Notes: generated by a model not told the origin, from the letters alone. DNA of 64,000 nt from Aureivirga sp. CE67 (GCF_015767245.1 NZ_JADOTV010000004.1:1-64000), one strand, 5' to 3'. Positions 8,074-17,470 are shown, counted from the first letter of the stretch. Translations and numbers: made by a program.

Positions 8074-8805
8074 ATGAAAATTGCACAAAAATTATTGTTT
8101 TTAATAGTAACCTCAATTTTACTTACTTCTTGTTATGCACCTCTTGCTGTGAGTAATTTGACACCTTTAGAAAAACAAGAAAAAAAATGGCATTTTGGAA
8201 AAGAAAAAGTAACTAATTCACACAGTGGAATATCTGTAGAATGTATGTTTCATAGAAGTATAGAAACAAAATTGTTTTTTGAAGTAGAAATCACGAATCA
8301 GAGCGATAGTACGATTTTGATTGATCCTTATGATTTTTATTATACTTCTTATACAAAAGATACGCTGACTTTGATACAATTTGTACATGCTAATGATCCA
8401 GAATTAGAGCTATTGAAAATTGATAAAGCACTTTCTATAAATTCAGCTAAAGCGAAAAATAATAACTCAGCAGATTTGTTGAATTCTACAATGCATTTGG
8501 CTGCTGATGTTGCAGAATTGACTTCGGATAAAAATATGTCAAGAACTAAAAGAAGTCTTTCAAACCAAAAACAAAGTATAGATAATAAACGTGTTTATTT
8601 TGCTAATAAAAATATGAGTTTAAATGATCAACGAAATTTTTGGGAAAATAATTTAATCAGAAAAACAGAGCTTCCTCCAGGATATACTTTAAAAGGTTTG
8701 GTAGTTTTTAAGAGAAGTCCGAAAGCTAAATTCTACGGATTTAATTTTAAAATAGAAGATAAAACTTATGAGTTTGATTATACACAAGAAATGATTTACC
8801 CATAA
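8074..8805 (+). CDS. Lipoprotein of unknown function
   Basis: 243 residues. The lipobox is LTSC (Cys near residue 20), followed by YAPLAVSNLTP. The mature part starts with a polar region, then a beta-rich domain: FFEVEITNQSDSTILIDPYDFYY looks like an immunoglobulin-like strand pattern dealing with extracellular ligands. A central helical, Asn/Ser/Lys-rich segment follows, and then a second beta section (PPGYTLKGLVVFKRSP, residues about 205-220) typical of proteins carrying a DUF4352-like fold. I do not recognise the family. The gene has its own promoter and shares a 16-bp-stem terminator with the convergent stress-protein gene. Confidence 0.7.
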   Translation: MKIAQKLLFLIVTSILLTSCYAPLAVSNLTPLEKQEKKWHFGKEKVTNSHSGISVECMFHRSIETKLFFEVEITNQSDSTILIDPYDFYYTSYTKDTLTLIQFVHANDPELELLKIDKALSINSAKAKNNNSADLLNSTMHLAADVAELTSDKNMSRTKRSLSNQKQSIDNKRVYFANKNMSLNDQRNFWENNLIRKTELPPGYTLKGLVVFKRSPKAKFYGFNFKIEDKTYEFDYTQEMIYP

Positions 8806-8811
8806 AAAAAG

Positions 8812-8853
8812 AAAACATAAAGCTATTTGATTTTTTGAATAGCTTTATGTTTT
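8812..8853. terminator. Bidirectional terminator, 16-bp perfect stem
   Basis: AAAACATAAAGCTATT (8812-8827) pairs perfectly with AATAGCTTTATGTTTT (8838-8853). It lies between convergent genes ending at 8805 (+) and 8907 (-). Confidence 0.9.
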
Positions 8854-8906
8854 TATCAAATTTAAAGGTTTTTATAAGAAAGAATCTTTAAAACTTTTTT
8901 GAATTC

Positions 8907-9779
8907 TTATTCTTTCATTGCATTCTTCTTGATTAAGGAATCAGGGATTGAGAAAATAGGTACATCTGTGTGGTTTACCATTTGCTTAGAAATACTGCTC
9001 GAAAAGATTTTTTCAATAATATTTTTCTTGTGAGAAAGCATTGCTACAATATTGATGTTTTCTTTCTCACAATATTTTTCTAAACCTTCCTCCATATTAT
9101 TAGTATCAACAGTTTTGAAAGAAACATTCGCAAAATCTGTGTAATATTCATCTTTCCAGATATTATTCATGTCTGAAACATGATATTCTTCTTTGTCCGT
9201 ATTGAAATGAATACAATGTACTTCTGCTTTGAAAGCATCGGCGAAATAAACTACTTCGTCTAAGGCTAGAGTATCTTCTTCTGTGTAATTTGTTGTAAAA
9301 ACAATTTTCTGAATTTTATCTAAAAGCGTCGCTTCTTCAGGAATAGAAATTACAGGAATATCTAAAATATCCATGACACCAGTAGCGTTTGAACCTAAGA
9401 AAAGTTCTTTTAATCCAGTAGCACCTTTGGTACCCATTACTACAAAATCAGCTTTTTCACCTTCGGCTACACGTTTTACAGTAGGAACAATTTCTCCTTG
9501 AATTAATAATTTTGAAATAGGAATATGCTCTTTACCGTCTTTTTTTGCTATCTCATTTAGAATTTCAATAGACTTGTCGAAAGCTTCTTTTTCTTCTCGT
9601 TTTCTTTCTTCAAAGATTCCTTGTACAGTTACTCTCAAGCTAGAACCTCTCAGGTCTGGCTGGTCATAAACGTGTAAAAGAATTATCTCACCTTGAATTC
9701 TATTTGCTAACCTTAAAGCATAGATAAAAGCATTCTCTGCTATTTTCGAAAAATCAGTAGGGAAGAGTATTTTTTTCAT
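8907..9779 (-). CDS. Universal stress protein, tandem UspA domains
   Basis: 290 residues made of two UspA-like domains. The first (1-145) starts MKKILFPTDFSKIAENAFIYA and carries the ATP-binding signature G-x2-G-x9-G-S (MGTKGATGLKELFLGSNATG). The second (about 150-290) begins QKIVFTTNYTEEDTLALDEV and ends NHTDVPIFSIP, but its loop MLSHKKNIIEKIFSSSISK lacks the glycines, so it probably does not bind ATP. It is cytoplasmic. Two-domain Usp proteins with one active site are common in Bacteroidota. It stands alone; the 332-bp upstream spacer holds no recognisable operator. Confidence 0.92.
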   Translation of the reverse strand: MKKILFPTDFSKIAENAFIYALRLANRIQGEIILLHVYDQPDLRGSSLRVTVQGIFEERKREEKEAFDKSIEILNEIAKKDGKEHIPISKLLIQGEIVPTVKRVAEGEKADFVVMGTKGATGLKELFLGSNATGVMDILDIPVISIPEEATLLDKIQKIVFTTNYTEEDTLALDEVVYFADAFKAEVHCIHFNTDKEEYHVSDMNNIWKDEYYTDFANVSFKTVDTNNMEEGLEKYCEKENINIVAMLSHKKNIIEKIFSSSISKQMVNHTDVPIFSIPDSLIKKNAMKE

Positions 9780-10111
9780 AATATATAGTTCTTTATTCGA
9801 TTGTTTAAATATAATTAATCAAAATAAGAGAATAGCTGATTTTTGTCATGTTGTATGTTTTCTTAATAAAATGATAACAATTTTCAATGTTTTTTAATGT
9901 TTTAATTAAGGGTTTTTATGATTTATTTTAATTGTTTAAATATTGTTTAGGTGATATAGTGGAGTTTCTTTTAATCTTTTAATAGATGAATTGTAAGTGA
10001 AATTGTTTCAAAAATGATTAATATGTGACTAGATAATATTCTATAATTAAAAATATAAAGTATTGGTTTGGTTTCTTAGGTAATTGGTATTGTAACAGAT
10101 ATAATCGATTA
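9780..10111. other. AT-rich spacer upstream of the stress-protein gene
   Basis: A 332-bp stretch without an open frame of note. It must contain the stress-protein promoter (minus strand). Near 10084-10116 the sequence GATATAATCGATTATTAGCG looks like a decayed REP-like hairpin (ATAATCGATTAT palindrome followed by AGCG) adjoining the 3' end of the gene at 10112. Nothing else was recognised. Confidence 0.5.
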
Positions 10112-10774
10112 TTAGCGTCTTTCGTTATTCATTCGAAGACGAGCGAGGCCCTCACGCCAACTAGATATATTCCTTGAAAATAAAAGAACGCTAGCATTTT
10201 CCATTTTTAATAAATCACAACTAATTCCAAGATCTTCTATAAATTTTAAATAATATGATATAAAACTATTATCATATAAGTATAAAGCAAAAGTATCTTT
10301 CGTTGTAGTAGGTGTTGTTTCTCCTAAAATATCATCTAAATTAGTAAATCTAATTTTAGCTTTATTTAATTTAAATAATTCAGCTATTTTTAAAATTACC
10401 TGCATACTCAAATAACCAACTTCAATTGTAAAATCGATTAAAATTTCATAGGTAATTTCCTCCATAAATTCTGATGTATCAGTAAAAATAATTTTTTGAC
10501 TTAATTTTTTTTTCATTTCGGAACTTAAACCTGATACTTCATTATAATTTAAAGCTTTATACTCATTTGTATTCTTATCAATTAGAATCACACCTTTATC
10601 TAAAACTCTTGAATAGTTTTCATTAATTAATGGATAAAATAATCTATGATTGTAACAAAATAAATAACTTTTAGAAATTGTTTCAAATTTCTCATAATAT
10701 ATGAATTCACGATTAGGAAATAAATCTCTAACTATTGAATCATATAATTTCTCTGTTTTTATTCTTTTTTTCAT
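10112..10774 (-). CDS. Orphan protein, possibly immunity-like
   Basis: 220 residues, no signal peptide or membrane helix. I do not recognise it with certainty. The block FYPLINENYSRVLDKGVILIDKNTNEYKALNYNE has the shape of the small SUKH/Imm-type immunity folds, where an aromatic region is followed by G-V-I-L-I-D-K-x-T. The region NSFISYYLKFIEDLGISC near residue 170 is helical. The last residues (SSWREGLARLRMNNERR) are coded by DNA of higher GC than the rest, next to the decayed hairpin downstream. No toxin gene is adjacent. The immunity idea is weak inference. Confidence 0.55.
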   Translation of the reverse strand: MKKRIKTEKLYDSIVRDLFPNREFIYYEKFETISKSYLFCYNHRLFYPLINENYSRVLDKGVILIDKNTNEYKALNYNEVSGLSSEMKKKLSQKIIFTDTSEFMEEITYEILIDFTIEVGYLSMQVILKIAELFKLNKAKIRFTNLDDILGETTPTTTKDTFALYLYDNSFISYYLKFIEDLGISCDLLKMENASVLLFSRNISSWREGLARLRMNNERR

Positions 10775-10868
10775 TCTATTGGTTTTTTTACATCATAAAG
10801 CTTAGCTGTAATAGACATATAATTGATTCTTTGTGGAAGTTTTAAATATAATCTAGCTGGTAATCCCC

Positions 10869-10898
10869 CGCTAGCGCTCGAATTTTTTCGAGTGTCAC
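10869..10898 (+). repeat. REP-like element R3
   Basis: CCGCTAGCGCTCGAA-TTTT-TTCGAGTGTCAC: the GCGC/GTG frame of the family with stem TCGAA/TTCGA. Together with R4 it forms an inverted pair whose outer arms CGCTAGCGCTCG and CGAGCGCTAGCG are fully complementary. Confidence 0.75.
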
Positions 10899-10986
10899 AC
10901 AACAGTACTACATAATATTTTAAGCATAAAAAACAGTACTTAAAATTAATAAAATACTAGTTTTGTTTTCTTGAAAAGCTGGTACG

Positions 10987-11013
10987 GTACTCGATACAAT
11001 CGAGCGCTAGCGA
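10987..11013 (-). repeat. REP-like element R4 (inverted to R3)
   Basis: On the minus strand: CGCTAGCGCTCGAT-TGT-ATCGAGTAC. It lies immediately downstream of the stop codon of the gene ending at 11018, so it is likely part of that transcript's 3' end. Confidence 0.75.
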
Positions 11014-11017
11014 TTAT

Positions 11018-11632
11018 TTATTCTTGCGCCATCTGGGGAGGGGATAAATATATTGAAGTAAAGTTGTAATCAATTCCTGATACTTGCTTTTCTTTTAGAT
11101 AAAGAAAAAATTTCTCAGACAAATAGAACCTATTATTATAAGATATTATATCGTTCATATTCAAATTATTTATTAAAAACAAAGGACTTTGAATTACAAT
11201 TTTTTCAAGAGCTCTCAAATCTAATTTTAAATCAGTAAATGCTGCTTTATTTTTTATTGTAACTTTCTTAATATCTTTAGTTAAAATATTTTTAACAGCC
11301 CACAAAGTGAGGTTATAATCAATCTCTAATTCAGCTTTGTCAAGATTACAATAAAAATAATCAAACACAGCCTTATTATCATCGAATAATTTTACTTTCC
11401 GTATTTTAAATAGGTTTTCAACGCCGTAAGAAATAAGTATTTTATAAAAATATTCACTTATCAATAAACCTCTGCTTTTGTCAAGACCCTCAGAAACTAA
11501 ATCAGTTCTAGGAACTCCTTTTTTCAATTTAAAATTTTCAACTACATCTTGTAAAACACTACTATAGTTTAGAATTTCCACCTGAGGATATTTTTCTCCG
11601 ATTAACTCGACTAGTTTATAATACTTAATCAT
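11018..11632 (-). CDS. Orphan protein, Imm11/DUF1629-like pattern
   Basis: 204 residues, soluble. The stretch VSEGLDKSRGLLISEYFYKILISYGVENLFKIRKVKLFD (about 46-84) resembles the I-S-E-x-L core of the DUF1629 (Imm11) family seen in immunity proteins of polymorphic toxin systems, followed by a YFYCNLD strand that would match the conserved Y-x-x-x-H/N-x-x position. The C-terminus is less distinctive (NRFYLSEKFFLYLKEKQVSG). No toxin gene with Rhs or LXG features is nearby. The gene at 10112 lies downstream on the same strand across a 243-bp spacer with two REP-like elements. Tentative. Confidence 0.5.
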   Translation of the reverse strand: MIKYYKLVELIGEKYPQVEILNYSSVLQDVVENFKLKKGVPRTDLVSEGLDKSRGLLISEYFYKILISYGVENLFKIRKVKLFDDNKAVFDYFYCNLDKAELEIDYNLTLWAVKNILTKDIKKVTIKNKAAFTDLKLDLRALEKIVIQSPLFLINNLNMNDIISYNNRFYLSEKFFLYLKEKQVSGIDYNFTSIYLSPPQMAQE

Positions 11633-11651
11633 AGCAATAATATATAAATTT

Positions 11652-11690
11652 AAAAAGCAGCATTTTTTAGTCTAAAATGCTGCTTTTTAA
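11652..11690 (-). terminator. Terminator of the DUF389 gene
   Basis: Fifteen-bp perfect stem AAAAAGCAGCATTTT / AAAATGCTGCTTTTT, 13 bp beyond the stop codon at 11703; an A-rich flank becomes a U-tract on the minus strand. Confidence 0.85.
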
Positions 11691-11702
11691 TTGTTTTTTG
11701 AT

Positions 11703-13262
11703 TTATTCAATCGTAACAACTTTCAGTTTTTTGTTGTCAATTCTAGTTTTTAGCCAATCTCTAAGTTTGATTTCTTTCGTTTCTAAATTCGTTACATTTT
11801 TATGCCATTTGATAGAAATCACAGGGAAAGTATCCACATGTTGAAAGTTCGACTGAATCACTTTTGAATAAGAAATTTCATCCAAACCTTCATAGTTGAT
11901 TTTCGCTTCTTTACTAATTTGACTAAAAGGAAACTCTTGTGCTCGATATACTTTAAGTTCCTTTCTCAGTTCTTTAATTTTATTTTCTTTAGCTCGAATT
12001 TCTTCATCTCTTGTAGAAATAATTTTCTGATTTTGTTTATACAAATCGGTCAAATTTTCTACCTGCTTACGAATATCCGAGTTATCTTCTCCTTGTCTAA
12101 AATTTAGCTTCACACCATGTAAACCACGATTTTCCAAAGCTTTTTCCCATCTTTCTTGCTCTTCTTCTGTGATGATTTTACCAAGAATCGCTAAGTTTAT
12201 TTCTTTATTTGTGTAATCAATACTTTTTTCATCTTCTCCTAAAATATTGATTCCATCACTTTTTAATTCTTTGATAAAAGCCATCGCGCTTTGTTTGAAT
12301 TTATTTTCAACTAATAATTCGTAGAACAAATAAATACTAAAAGAAAAAACCACAATTGCTACAATCGAAGCAGTTTGTGCAATCATTTTTCTCTTAGAAG
12401 AATTGAAATAACGAACTACTGGGAAATTCAAGAACTTAATCGTTACGAAAGTTGCTAAAGCAATGAAAATTGTATTAATCATGAACAAGAACATCGCTCC
12501 TCCAAAATATGCAAAATTCCAAGTTGCTAAACCATAACCTGCCGTACAAAGTGGCGGCATTAAGGCTGTAGCAATCGCGATTCCTGCAATAGTATTTGTT
12601 AACTCTTTATGTCTTGTCAATGCAATAATCAATGCCAAACCTCCGGCTATTGCAATAAATACATCACGAACATCTGGTTTTGTTCTTGCCAAAATTTCAG
12701 GAGTTTCTTCTTGGAAAATCGGGAAACTGAAAAGTAAAAATGAAGTTACCAAACTCAGTCCGATCATCACTCCCAAATTGGTCATCGAGCGTTTTAAAGT
12801 ATCAATATCATTAATAGCAAGCGAAAGTCCAACTCCGACAATCGGTCCCATTAAAGGGGAAACAAGCATGGCTCCAATCACAACTGCGGTAGAACTTACG
12901 TTTAGACCAATCGAGGCAATCAGGATAGACATAATCAAAATCCAGGCTGTGTGACCTTTCATTGAAATGTTTCCTTTAATATCTTCAATGGTTCTTTCTC
13001 GGTTCGTACCTTCTCGAATGTCCAGAAGTTCTATTAAAAATTGTTTTACACTTGCCCATAAACCTTTAAAGTCGTTTTTAACATCCGAGGCAGAAACTTT
13101 TTCTTTTTCGGTCGTATTTTCATCATTATTTGTTTGACTTTCAGAGTTGGTAGTGTCTTTTGGTTTTTCGTTCTCTGCTTTATTATTTTGCTTATTGTTT
13201 TCTCCAGAATTCCCGTTATCAGGATTTTGGTTAGGATCGTCTATGTTTTGATTATCTTCCAT
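11703..13262 (-). CDS. DUF389-family integral membrane protein
   Basis: 519 residues. Residues 1-60 are a low-complexity Asn/Glu/Lys tail predicted to be cytoplasmic. The DUF389 core (about 85-325) has some six hydrophobic helices, with STAVVIGAMLVSPLMGPIVG and IAGIAIATALMPPLCTAGYG as the two signature glycine/proline-rich re-entrant motifs. After the last helix (about 300-325) comes a soluble C-terminal domain with a coiled-coil piece (ENLTDLYKQNQKIISTRDEE, about 395-440). The family (TIGR00341-like) has no established substrate. It is monocistronic with its own terminator. The long C-terminal extension is not part of the core family. Confidence 0.85.
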   Translation of the reverse strand: MEDNQNIDDPNQNPDNGNSGENNKQNNKAENEKPKDTTNSESQTNNDENTTEKEKVSASDVKNDFKGLWASVKQFLIELLDIREGTNRERTIEDIKGNISMKGHTAWILIMSILIASIGLNVSSTAVVIGAMLVSPLMGPIVGVGLSLAINDIDTLKRSMTNLGVMIGLSLVTSFLLFSFPIFQEETPEILARTKPDVRDVFIAIAGGLALIIALTRHKELTNTIAGIAIATALMPPLCTAGYGLATWNFAYFGGAMFLFMINTIFIALATFVTIKFLNFPVVRYFNSSKRKMIAQTASIVAIVVFSFSIYLFYELLVENKFKQSAMAFIKELKSDGINILGEDEKSIDYTNKEINLAILGKIITEEEQERWEKALENRGLHGVKLNFRQGEDNSDIRKQVENLTDLYKQNQKIISTRDEEIRAKENKIKELRKELKVYRAQEFPFSQISKEAKINYEGLDEISYSKVIQSNFQHVDTFPVISIKWHKNVTNLETKEIKLRDWLKTRIDNKKLKVVTIE

Positions 13263-13447
13263 ATTACTTTTTTGCCTATGCTCTAAGGCTTTAAAAATAT
13301 ATATTTTTTTGTGTTATTCACATTTTTTTAAAAATAAAAGTAAAATTAGCAATGTTTTTTGATTATGGAATTCTGTTAATATTGTTTTTTTGTTTAAAAA
13401 TTGAAAAGAAATGTAAAATTTATTGATTGGAAGCAAACCGAAATTCT

Positions 13448-13630
13448 TGCGAAAGAGATTGGAGTGGATAGCTTTTGTTTTTTCAGAAATTTAGAAAATC
13501 TTTAAAAACGGAGGCGACCTTAGAAGCCCACGGATTTTTTTAGATTTCTTTTTCTGAAAAACAAAACTAGGAACGAAAAGCTCGACCCTGTTCCCGAAGC
13601 GGAGTCGGAGGGCAGGGATTCGCCCAAATA
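13448..13630 (+). ncRNA. Structured repeat F1 (possible Flavo-1-type element), long form
   Basis: One of five intergenic copies of a conserved element. It starts GCGAAAGAGATTGGAGTGG, has the long-form centre GGAGGCGACCTTAGAAGCCC, and ends with a GCTCGACCC...GGGATTCGCCCAAATA block. The last part could pair around CCCTGTTCCCG. The direction is opposite to both flanking genes. Whether it is transcribed, or is the Rfam Flavo-1 motif, cannot be decided here. Confidence 0.5.
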
Positions 13631-13637
13631 ATATTAA

Positions 13638-13676
13638 AAAATAAAATGCTTCCCCATTTCTGAGAAAGCATTTTAA
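13638..13676 (-). terminator. Terminator of the DUF2911 gene
   Basis: Stem AAAATGCTT / AAGCATTTT with a 14-nt loop and A-run, 35 bp past the stop at 13711. Confidence 0.7.
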
Positions 13677-13710
13677 AACTACATTAATAAACTTACTTTA
13701 TGTTAAAAAA

Positions 13711-14757
13711 TTATGATTGCAATTTGTTTATTGCTTTTTGAATTTTTTCTTTTTCTTCTTTAGAAGCGTATTTCAATGCTTTTTTATAATATTTTAAAGC
13801 ATTTTTGTTGTCTTCAATTTTTGTGTATCCCCAAGCTACAGCATTATATGCACTAGCGTTTTTAGGATAATTTTTGATTCCAACTTTTAGAGCATCCATA
13901 CCTTCTTTGTTGTTTTTCTTTAAAAACTCGTAGTATGCAAATCTTGTTAAATCGTTAACAGTTGCTAAAGAAAATGCTTTTTCTTTCTCTGTTTTTGCTT
14001 CTTCTGTTTTACCTAAAGTTTTTAATAATTTCGACTTTAAAAGTGTGTTCGAAAAGTTTTCTTGATTTCTGATCGATCTGTTTACCCATTCTAAAGCTTG
14101 GTCTAAATTCACATTGTTATCATAACAATATTCTGCTGCTTTATAAGGTCCAGTCCATCCCCACCAAGGTCTGCTGTTCAGTTGTTTTCTGAAAGATTCA
14201 ACAGCAAGTTTGTCCGTATCTGCCTCGATTTTGAATGAAACTTCTGTAGTTTCCCAAGACATGTTTAAAACAGCGCTGTTTTTCTGAACATCTGTAAAAT
14301 CATAAGTAACTTGTTCTGTAAATGGAATCTCTTTTGGACTCACTTTGAAACGAATTACATCTTTTCCTTCTTCATAAAAATAACTTCCCCATGCAGAATT
14401 TTCTTGGTTTAAAATCATTGTCCACTCATTTTCTGTAGGAATGATGTGTAGACCATATTTTCCCGCTGGAACCGTTTTTCCGTCAATTTTTACTTCTGTA
14501 GTGAAACTAATCGTTGTGTTTGCGTTAGCTCCAGCTCTCCATACTTGTCCGTAAGGGACTAATTTTCCAAAAATCTTTCTTCCTCTTACTGAAGGACGGC
14601 TATATTCTACATCAACTCCAGTAACTCCAACTGTTTGAAACACGGATGCTAACTGACTTTGTTGTGGAACTTCTACAGGAAATTCGAATTGTGCGTAAGT
14701 TTTAGCAGAACCGAAGAAAAGAAAAGCTGCTACTAAGGGTAAAAATTTAATCTTCAT
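13711..14757 (-). CDS. DUF2911 domain protein with TPR repeats
   Basis: 348 residues from the start at 14757. A longer frame begins at 14802, but the internal Met opens a proper signal peptide (MKIKFLPLVAAFLFFGSAKTYAQ cut to its core) and the extra residues do not. DUF2911 occupies about 30-180: VDVEYSRPSVRGRKIFG, VPYGQVWRAGANANTTISF and the YGLHIIP strand are typical. About residues 215-345 hold TPR-like helix pairs (AYNAVAWGYTKIEDNKNALK). It is secreted, probably periplasmic. The DUF2911 function is unknown. It is monocistronic, with the Repeat A copy at 14902 upstream. Confidence 0.9.
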   Translation of the reverse strand: MKIKFLPLVAAFLFFGSAKTYAQFEFPVEVPQQSQLASVFQTVGVTGVDVEYSRPSVRGRKIFGKLVPYGQVWRAGANANTTISFTTEVKIDGKTVPAGKYGLHIIPTENEWTMILNQENSAWGSYFYEEGKDVIRFKVSPKEIPFTEQVTYDFTDVQKNSAVLNMSWETTEVSFKIEADTDKLAVESFRKQLNSRPWWGWTGPYKAAEYCYDNNVNLDQALEWVNRSIRNQENFSNTLLKSKLLKTLGKTEEAKTEKEKAFSLATVNDLTRFAYYEFLKKNNKEGMDALKVGIKNYPKNASAYNAVAWGYTKIEDNKNALKYYKKALKYASKEEKEKIQKAINKLQS

Positions 14758-14901
14758 AATTTGGTTTTTATATTCAATTATTAGTCGATATGAGGAAGTC
14801 AAATTACAAAGAATGACTGCTAGAAATATTAATGTTTTGTTAAAATGTTAATGTTTTGATAATGAAGTTGTAATGATTGGTTCCTGTGTAGAGAATAACA
14901 A

Positions 14902-14933
14902 GTTCCCCTCTTGAGAGGGGCTAGGGGTGTGTT
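14902..14933 (+). repeat. Repeat A copy 3
   Basis: Near-consensus GTTCCCCTCTTGAGAGGGGC then TAGGGGTGTGTTT. Both neighbours are on the minus strand, so here the element is antisense to them. Confidence 0.85.
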
Positions 14934-14990
14934 TAGTTAAAAACAAAATTCCATTCTAAAATTTGACCAAAATTATGTTCTATAAGTTAA

Positions 14991-15021
14991 TAAAAAAAGA
15001 GCAACATTTCTGCTGCTCTTT
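14991..15021 (-). terminator. Terminator of the 15028 gene
   Basis: AAGAGCA (14997-15003) pairs with TGCTCTT (15014-15020), with an A-run ahead. The same sequence, including the loop ACATTTCTGC, recurs at 19886-19916. Confidence 0.7.
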
Positions 15022-15027
15022 CTGTTT

Positions 15028-17367
15028 TTATATTTTTTCAAAAGTTGGTCTTTCAAATTTATCCCAAAACTCTTTGTTGTATTTTATTTTTTTAAGATTT
15101 ATTTCACTTCCTCTTTCCTTATTTCGATGCCTAATTTTTGTTACGTTTTCAAATTCATAATCATAAAAAGCTATTTCTGCAAAAATATTTCCAGGATGAA
15201 TTTTTTCATTTATATCTTTATATTTAAAAGAGTTTTTTACAATTTTTTTATCCATTACATATTTACCTTTGACTTTTTTAAATTCTACTACCAATTTTTC
15301 TGAATCATAAAAATAGGATAGATATTCACTTTGATCTTCTAATTCAATTATGGTAGGATTATTAAATTTCCAAAAATATTCTATTCTGATAATAGCAAGA
15401 TCTTTTTTATTAATAAAAATATTTCCATAAAAATTGCAGTCAACCCATTGTTCCGTATATTTTCTATTTTTTCTGTCTGTTTGAAATGAGATTTTATATA
15501 TTTCTTCATTATTTATTAAAGTATCATTTTCAAGTTTTAAAGAGTATTTTTTCATTCTACTTCTTTTTAAAACTTTTGAATCTAAAGTGAAATATTGCCA
15601 CAAAAAATAACTAGGAACATATTCAGGTTTTTCCTTTCCTTTATTAAAATGAAACTCTTTTATATTAATTGAAGAACGAAAAGTAGAATTAGGTTTATTT
15701 ACATAAGAGTCCATTACAACTTCATAATCTATATATTTTTTTTCTTTAAATTCAGTGTAACAATGCATATAGTTTTTTACATTATGTTTTTTTGTTGCAT
15801 TGTTGTAATTTATTTTTCGAAGTGCTTTTTTTAATATTTTATAAGGATTCTGTTTTGCCATAATAACAACTTCACTAAGCTGATTAGGAGCTTCTTCAAG
15901 TTTGATTTTCGCACTATTTCTAATTGCTACTTTTTTAAATTTAAAACCTGTTGCATCTACTTGAATAGAATCTGTTTTTCTTAAATAATTAGGTTTTTCT
16001 AAAGTATATTTTCCATCCTTATCACTAAAACTTACATTATTTCCTAATCGAACTTCTGCCAAAGAAATTGGTTTTTTAGATTCTTTATTCAATATTTTTC
16101 CTGAAATAAATTCAATTTCTTTTTCCAATTTAGAACTAAAAGTTTCTCTATTCGTTGTAGATTCTTTAAACACATCAAAATATAAATAACCATCAAAAGC
16201 ATTTTTCAAATTACTTTTTACAAAGTGTAGATCAGATAAAAAACGAGTTTGCATCACGGTATCCATAACTTTTTGATTAGATGAAATAAAGAAGTGTTTT
16301 TTCTTCTGGTTTCTCATAAATCTCTCAAAAGATTCTGGATGCAATGGAGTAGGGAAAATAGTATCGAAAACCCTATGTTTATGCTCTTCAAAAGCAGTAA
16401 CAGCAGCAAGAGAGTACGCTTTTTTTCCAAGTTTTTCTTTTACATAAGTTCCCATCGAACGAATTCCAACCAAATCAGGAACATGAGATTCTGGCATATT
16501 ATTGATGAAATGCGCATTTGCTCCCCAACATATTATTTTTTCATCCGGATGTTTTTCAATGTATTCTAAAAGGTTTTCAGCCATTTTTTTGTCTCTTTGA
16601 ATATCATTATTTCTAATATGAAATTCAGATCTAGATTTTTTAATTGATTTTTGATAAAAATCAAATTCCGCCAGAATACTTTCAATAGTTTGTTTCCAAA
16701 TTAAATTTTCCTCGTTTTCAGGTAATTTTCCTATTTGAGAAAGAAGTTTTTCAAAAGCATTTTTAAATTCAGAATATGAAATATCTTCATCATGGTATTT
16801 ATAATTTGAGGTATAAGTGTCAATTATGATTTCTAAATCATTAAAATTTAGGTTTAGCTTAAGTTTGTTTTTATTACAAAATTTAAATAAATCTTGAACC
16901 AAATATTCTGGAGTATAACTCGATGTAATTTGACAGTCAAAACCGTAAAGCTTCAAATCTTTCTTGTTTTTAGTATAGAATTTTTTAAATCCATCAAATT
17001 CTTCTACTTCTCCCCAGCAGCCAAAAAGACTTTCTTGAAAAGCATAATCTATAGATTCTCCTTTCTGAATTTGCTGTTCAGCTTTGTAAATATCATATAC
17101 GCTTCCTTCAAAAGCAATCGTTTTATAACCAAGTTCTTCATACAAATATTCTGCAATTTTTGCTTTATAAATAAAAACATCTCCGTTGAAATGTGAAAAT
17201 TCTCCAAGCATTACCACGTTTGCATCTTTCAATTCTTCTTTCAGAAAAGAAAAATCTTCTGCTTTCGGATTTTCTGGGATATCAATTATTTTCGGATTGA
17301 ATTCTTGTGAAAATACGGAAAGAATAAAAAATAGAGATAAAAATGTAAATAGATTAATTTTTTTCAT
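15028..17367 (-). CDS. Erythromycin-esterase-like/carboxypeptidase-regulatory fusion, copy 1
   Basis: 779 residues. A signal peptide (1-20, ending SVFS) precedes an erythromycin-esterase-like domain (about 35-400). The three catalytic positions of that family are kept: H59 in LGEFSH, E87 in IAFEGS and H286 in WGANAH. Then a carboxypeptidase-regulatory-like beta domain (about 425-505: SGKILNKESKKPISLAEVRL) follows, plus a ~270-residue C-terminal region of the type found after that domain in Bacteroidota outer-membrane-associated proteins. The substrate is unlikely to be a macrolide; the family is broad. It lies next to a close paralogue of equal length at 17476, a tandem duplication. Confidence 0.85.
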   Translation of the reverse strand: MKKINLFTFLSLFFILSVFSQEFNPKIIDIPENPKAEDFSFLKEELKDANVVMLGEFSHFNGDVFIYKAKIAEYLYEELGYKTIAFEGSVYDIYKAEQQIQKGESIDYAFQESLFGCWGEVEEFDGFKKFYTKNKKDLKLYGFDCQITSSYTPEYLVQDLFKFCNKNKLKLNLNFNDLEIIIDTYTSNYKYHDEDISYSEFKNAFEKLLSQIGKLPENEENLIWKQTIESILAEFDFYQKSIKKSRSEFHIRNNDIQRDKKMAENLLEYIEKHPDEKIICWGANAHFINNMPESHVPDLVGIRSMGTYVKEKLGKKAYSLAAVTAFEEHKHRVFDTIFPTPLHPESFERFMRNQKKKHFFISSNQKVMDTVMQTRFLSDLHFVKSNLKNAFDGYLYFDVFKESTTNRETFSSKLEKEIEFISGKILNKESKKPISLAEVRLGNNVSFSDKDGKYTLEKPNYLRKTDSIQVDATGFKFKKVAIRNSAKIKLEEAPNQLSEVVIMAKQNPYKILKKALRKINYNNATKKHNVKNYMHCYTEFKEKKYIDYEVVMDSYVNKPNSTFRSSINIKEFHFNKGKEKPEYVPSYFLWQYFTLDSKVLKRSRMKKYSLKLENDTLINNEEIYKISFQTDRKNRKYTEQWVDCNFYGNIFINKKDLAIIRIEYFWKFNNPTIIELEDQSEYLSYFYDSEKLVVEFKKVKGKYVMDKKIVKNSFKYKDINEKIHPGNIFAEIAFYDYEFENVTKIRHRNKERGSEINLKKIKYNKEFWDKFERPTFEKI

Positions 17368-17440
17368 ATTATGTTTTTAGGGTTCAAAAAGGTAAGAATA
17401 CCTCAATGTTTAGCTAATTTTTTAGAGGCGTGAAGATATA

Positions 17441-17470
17441 AAAAACGAGTAATATTACAATTACTCGCTT
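17441..17470 (-). terminator. Terminator of the 17476 gene
   Basis: CGAGTAAT (17446-17453) pairs with ATTACTCG (17460-17467), with an A-run ahead. It separates the two paralogues into different transcripts. Confidence 0.65.
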
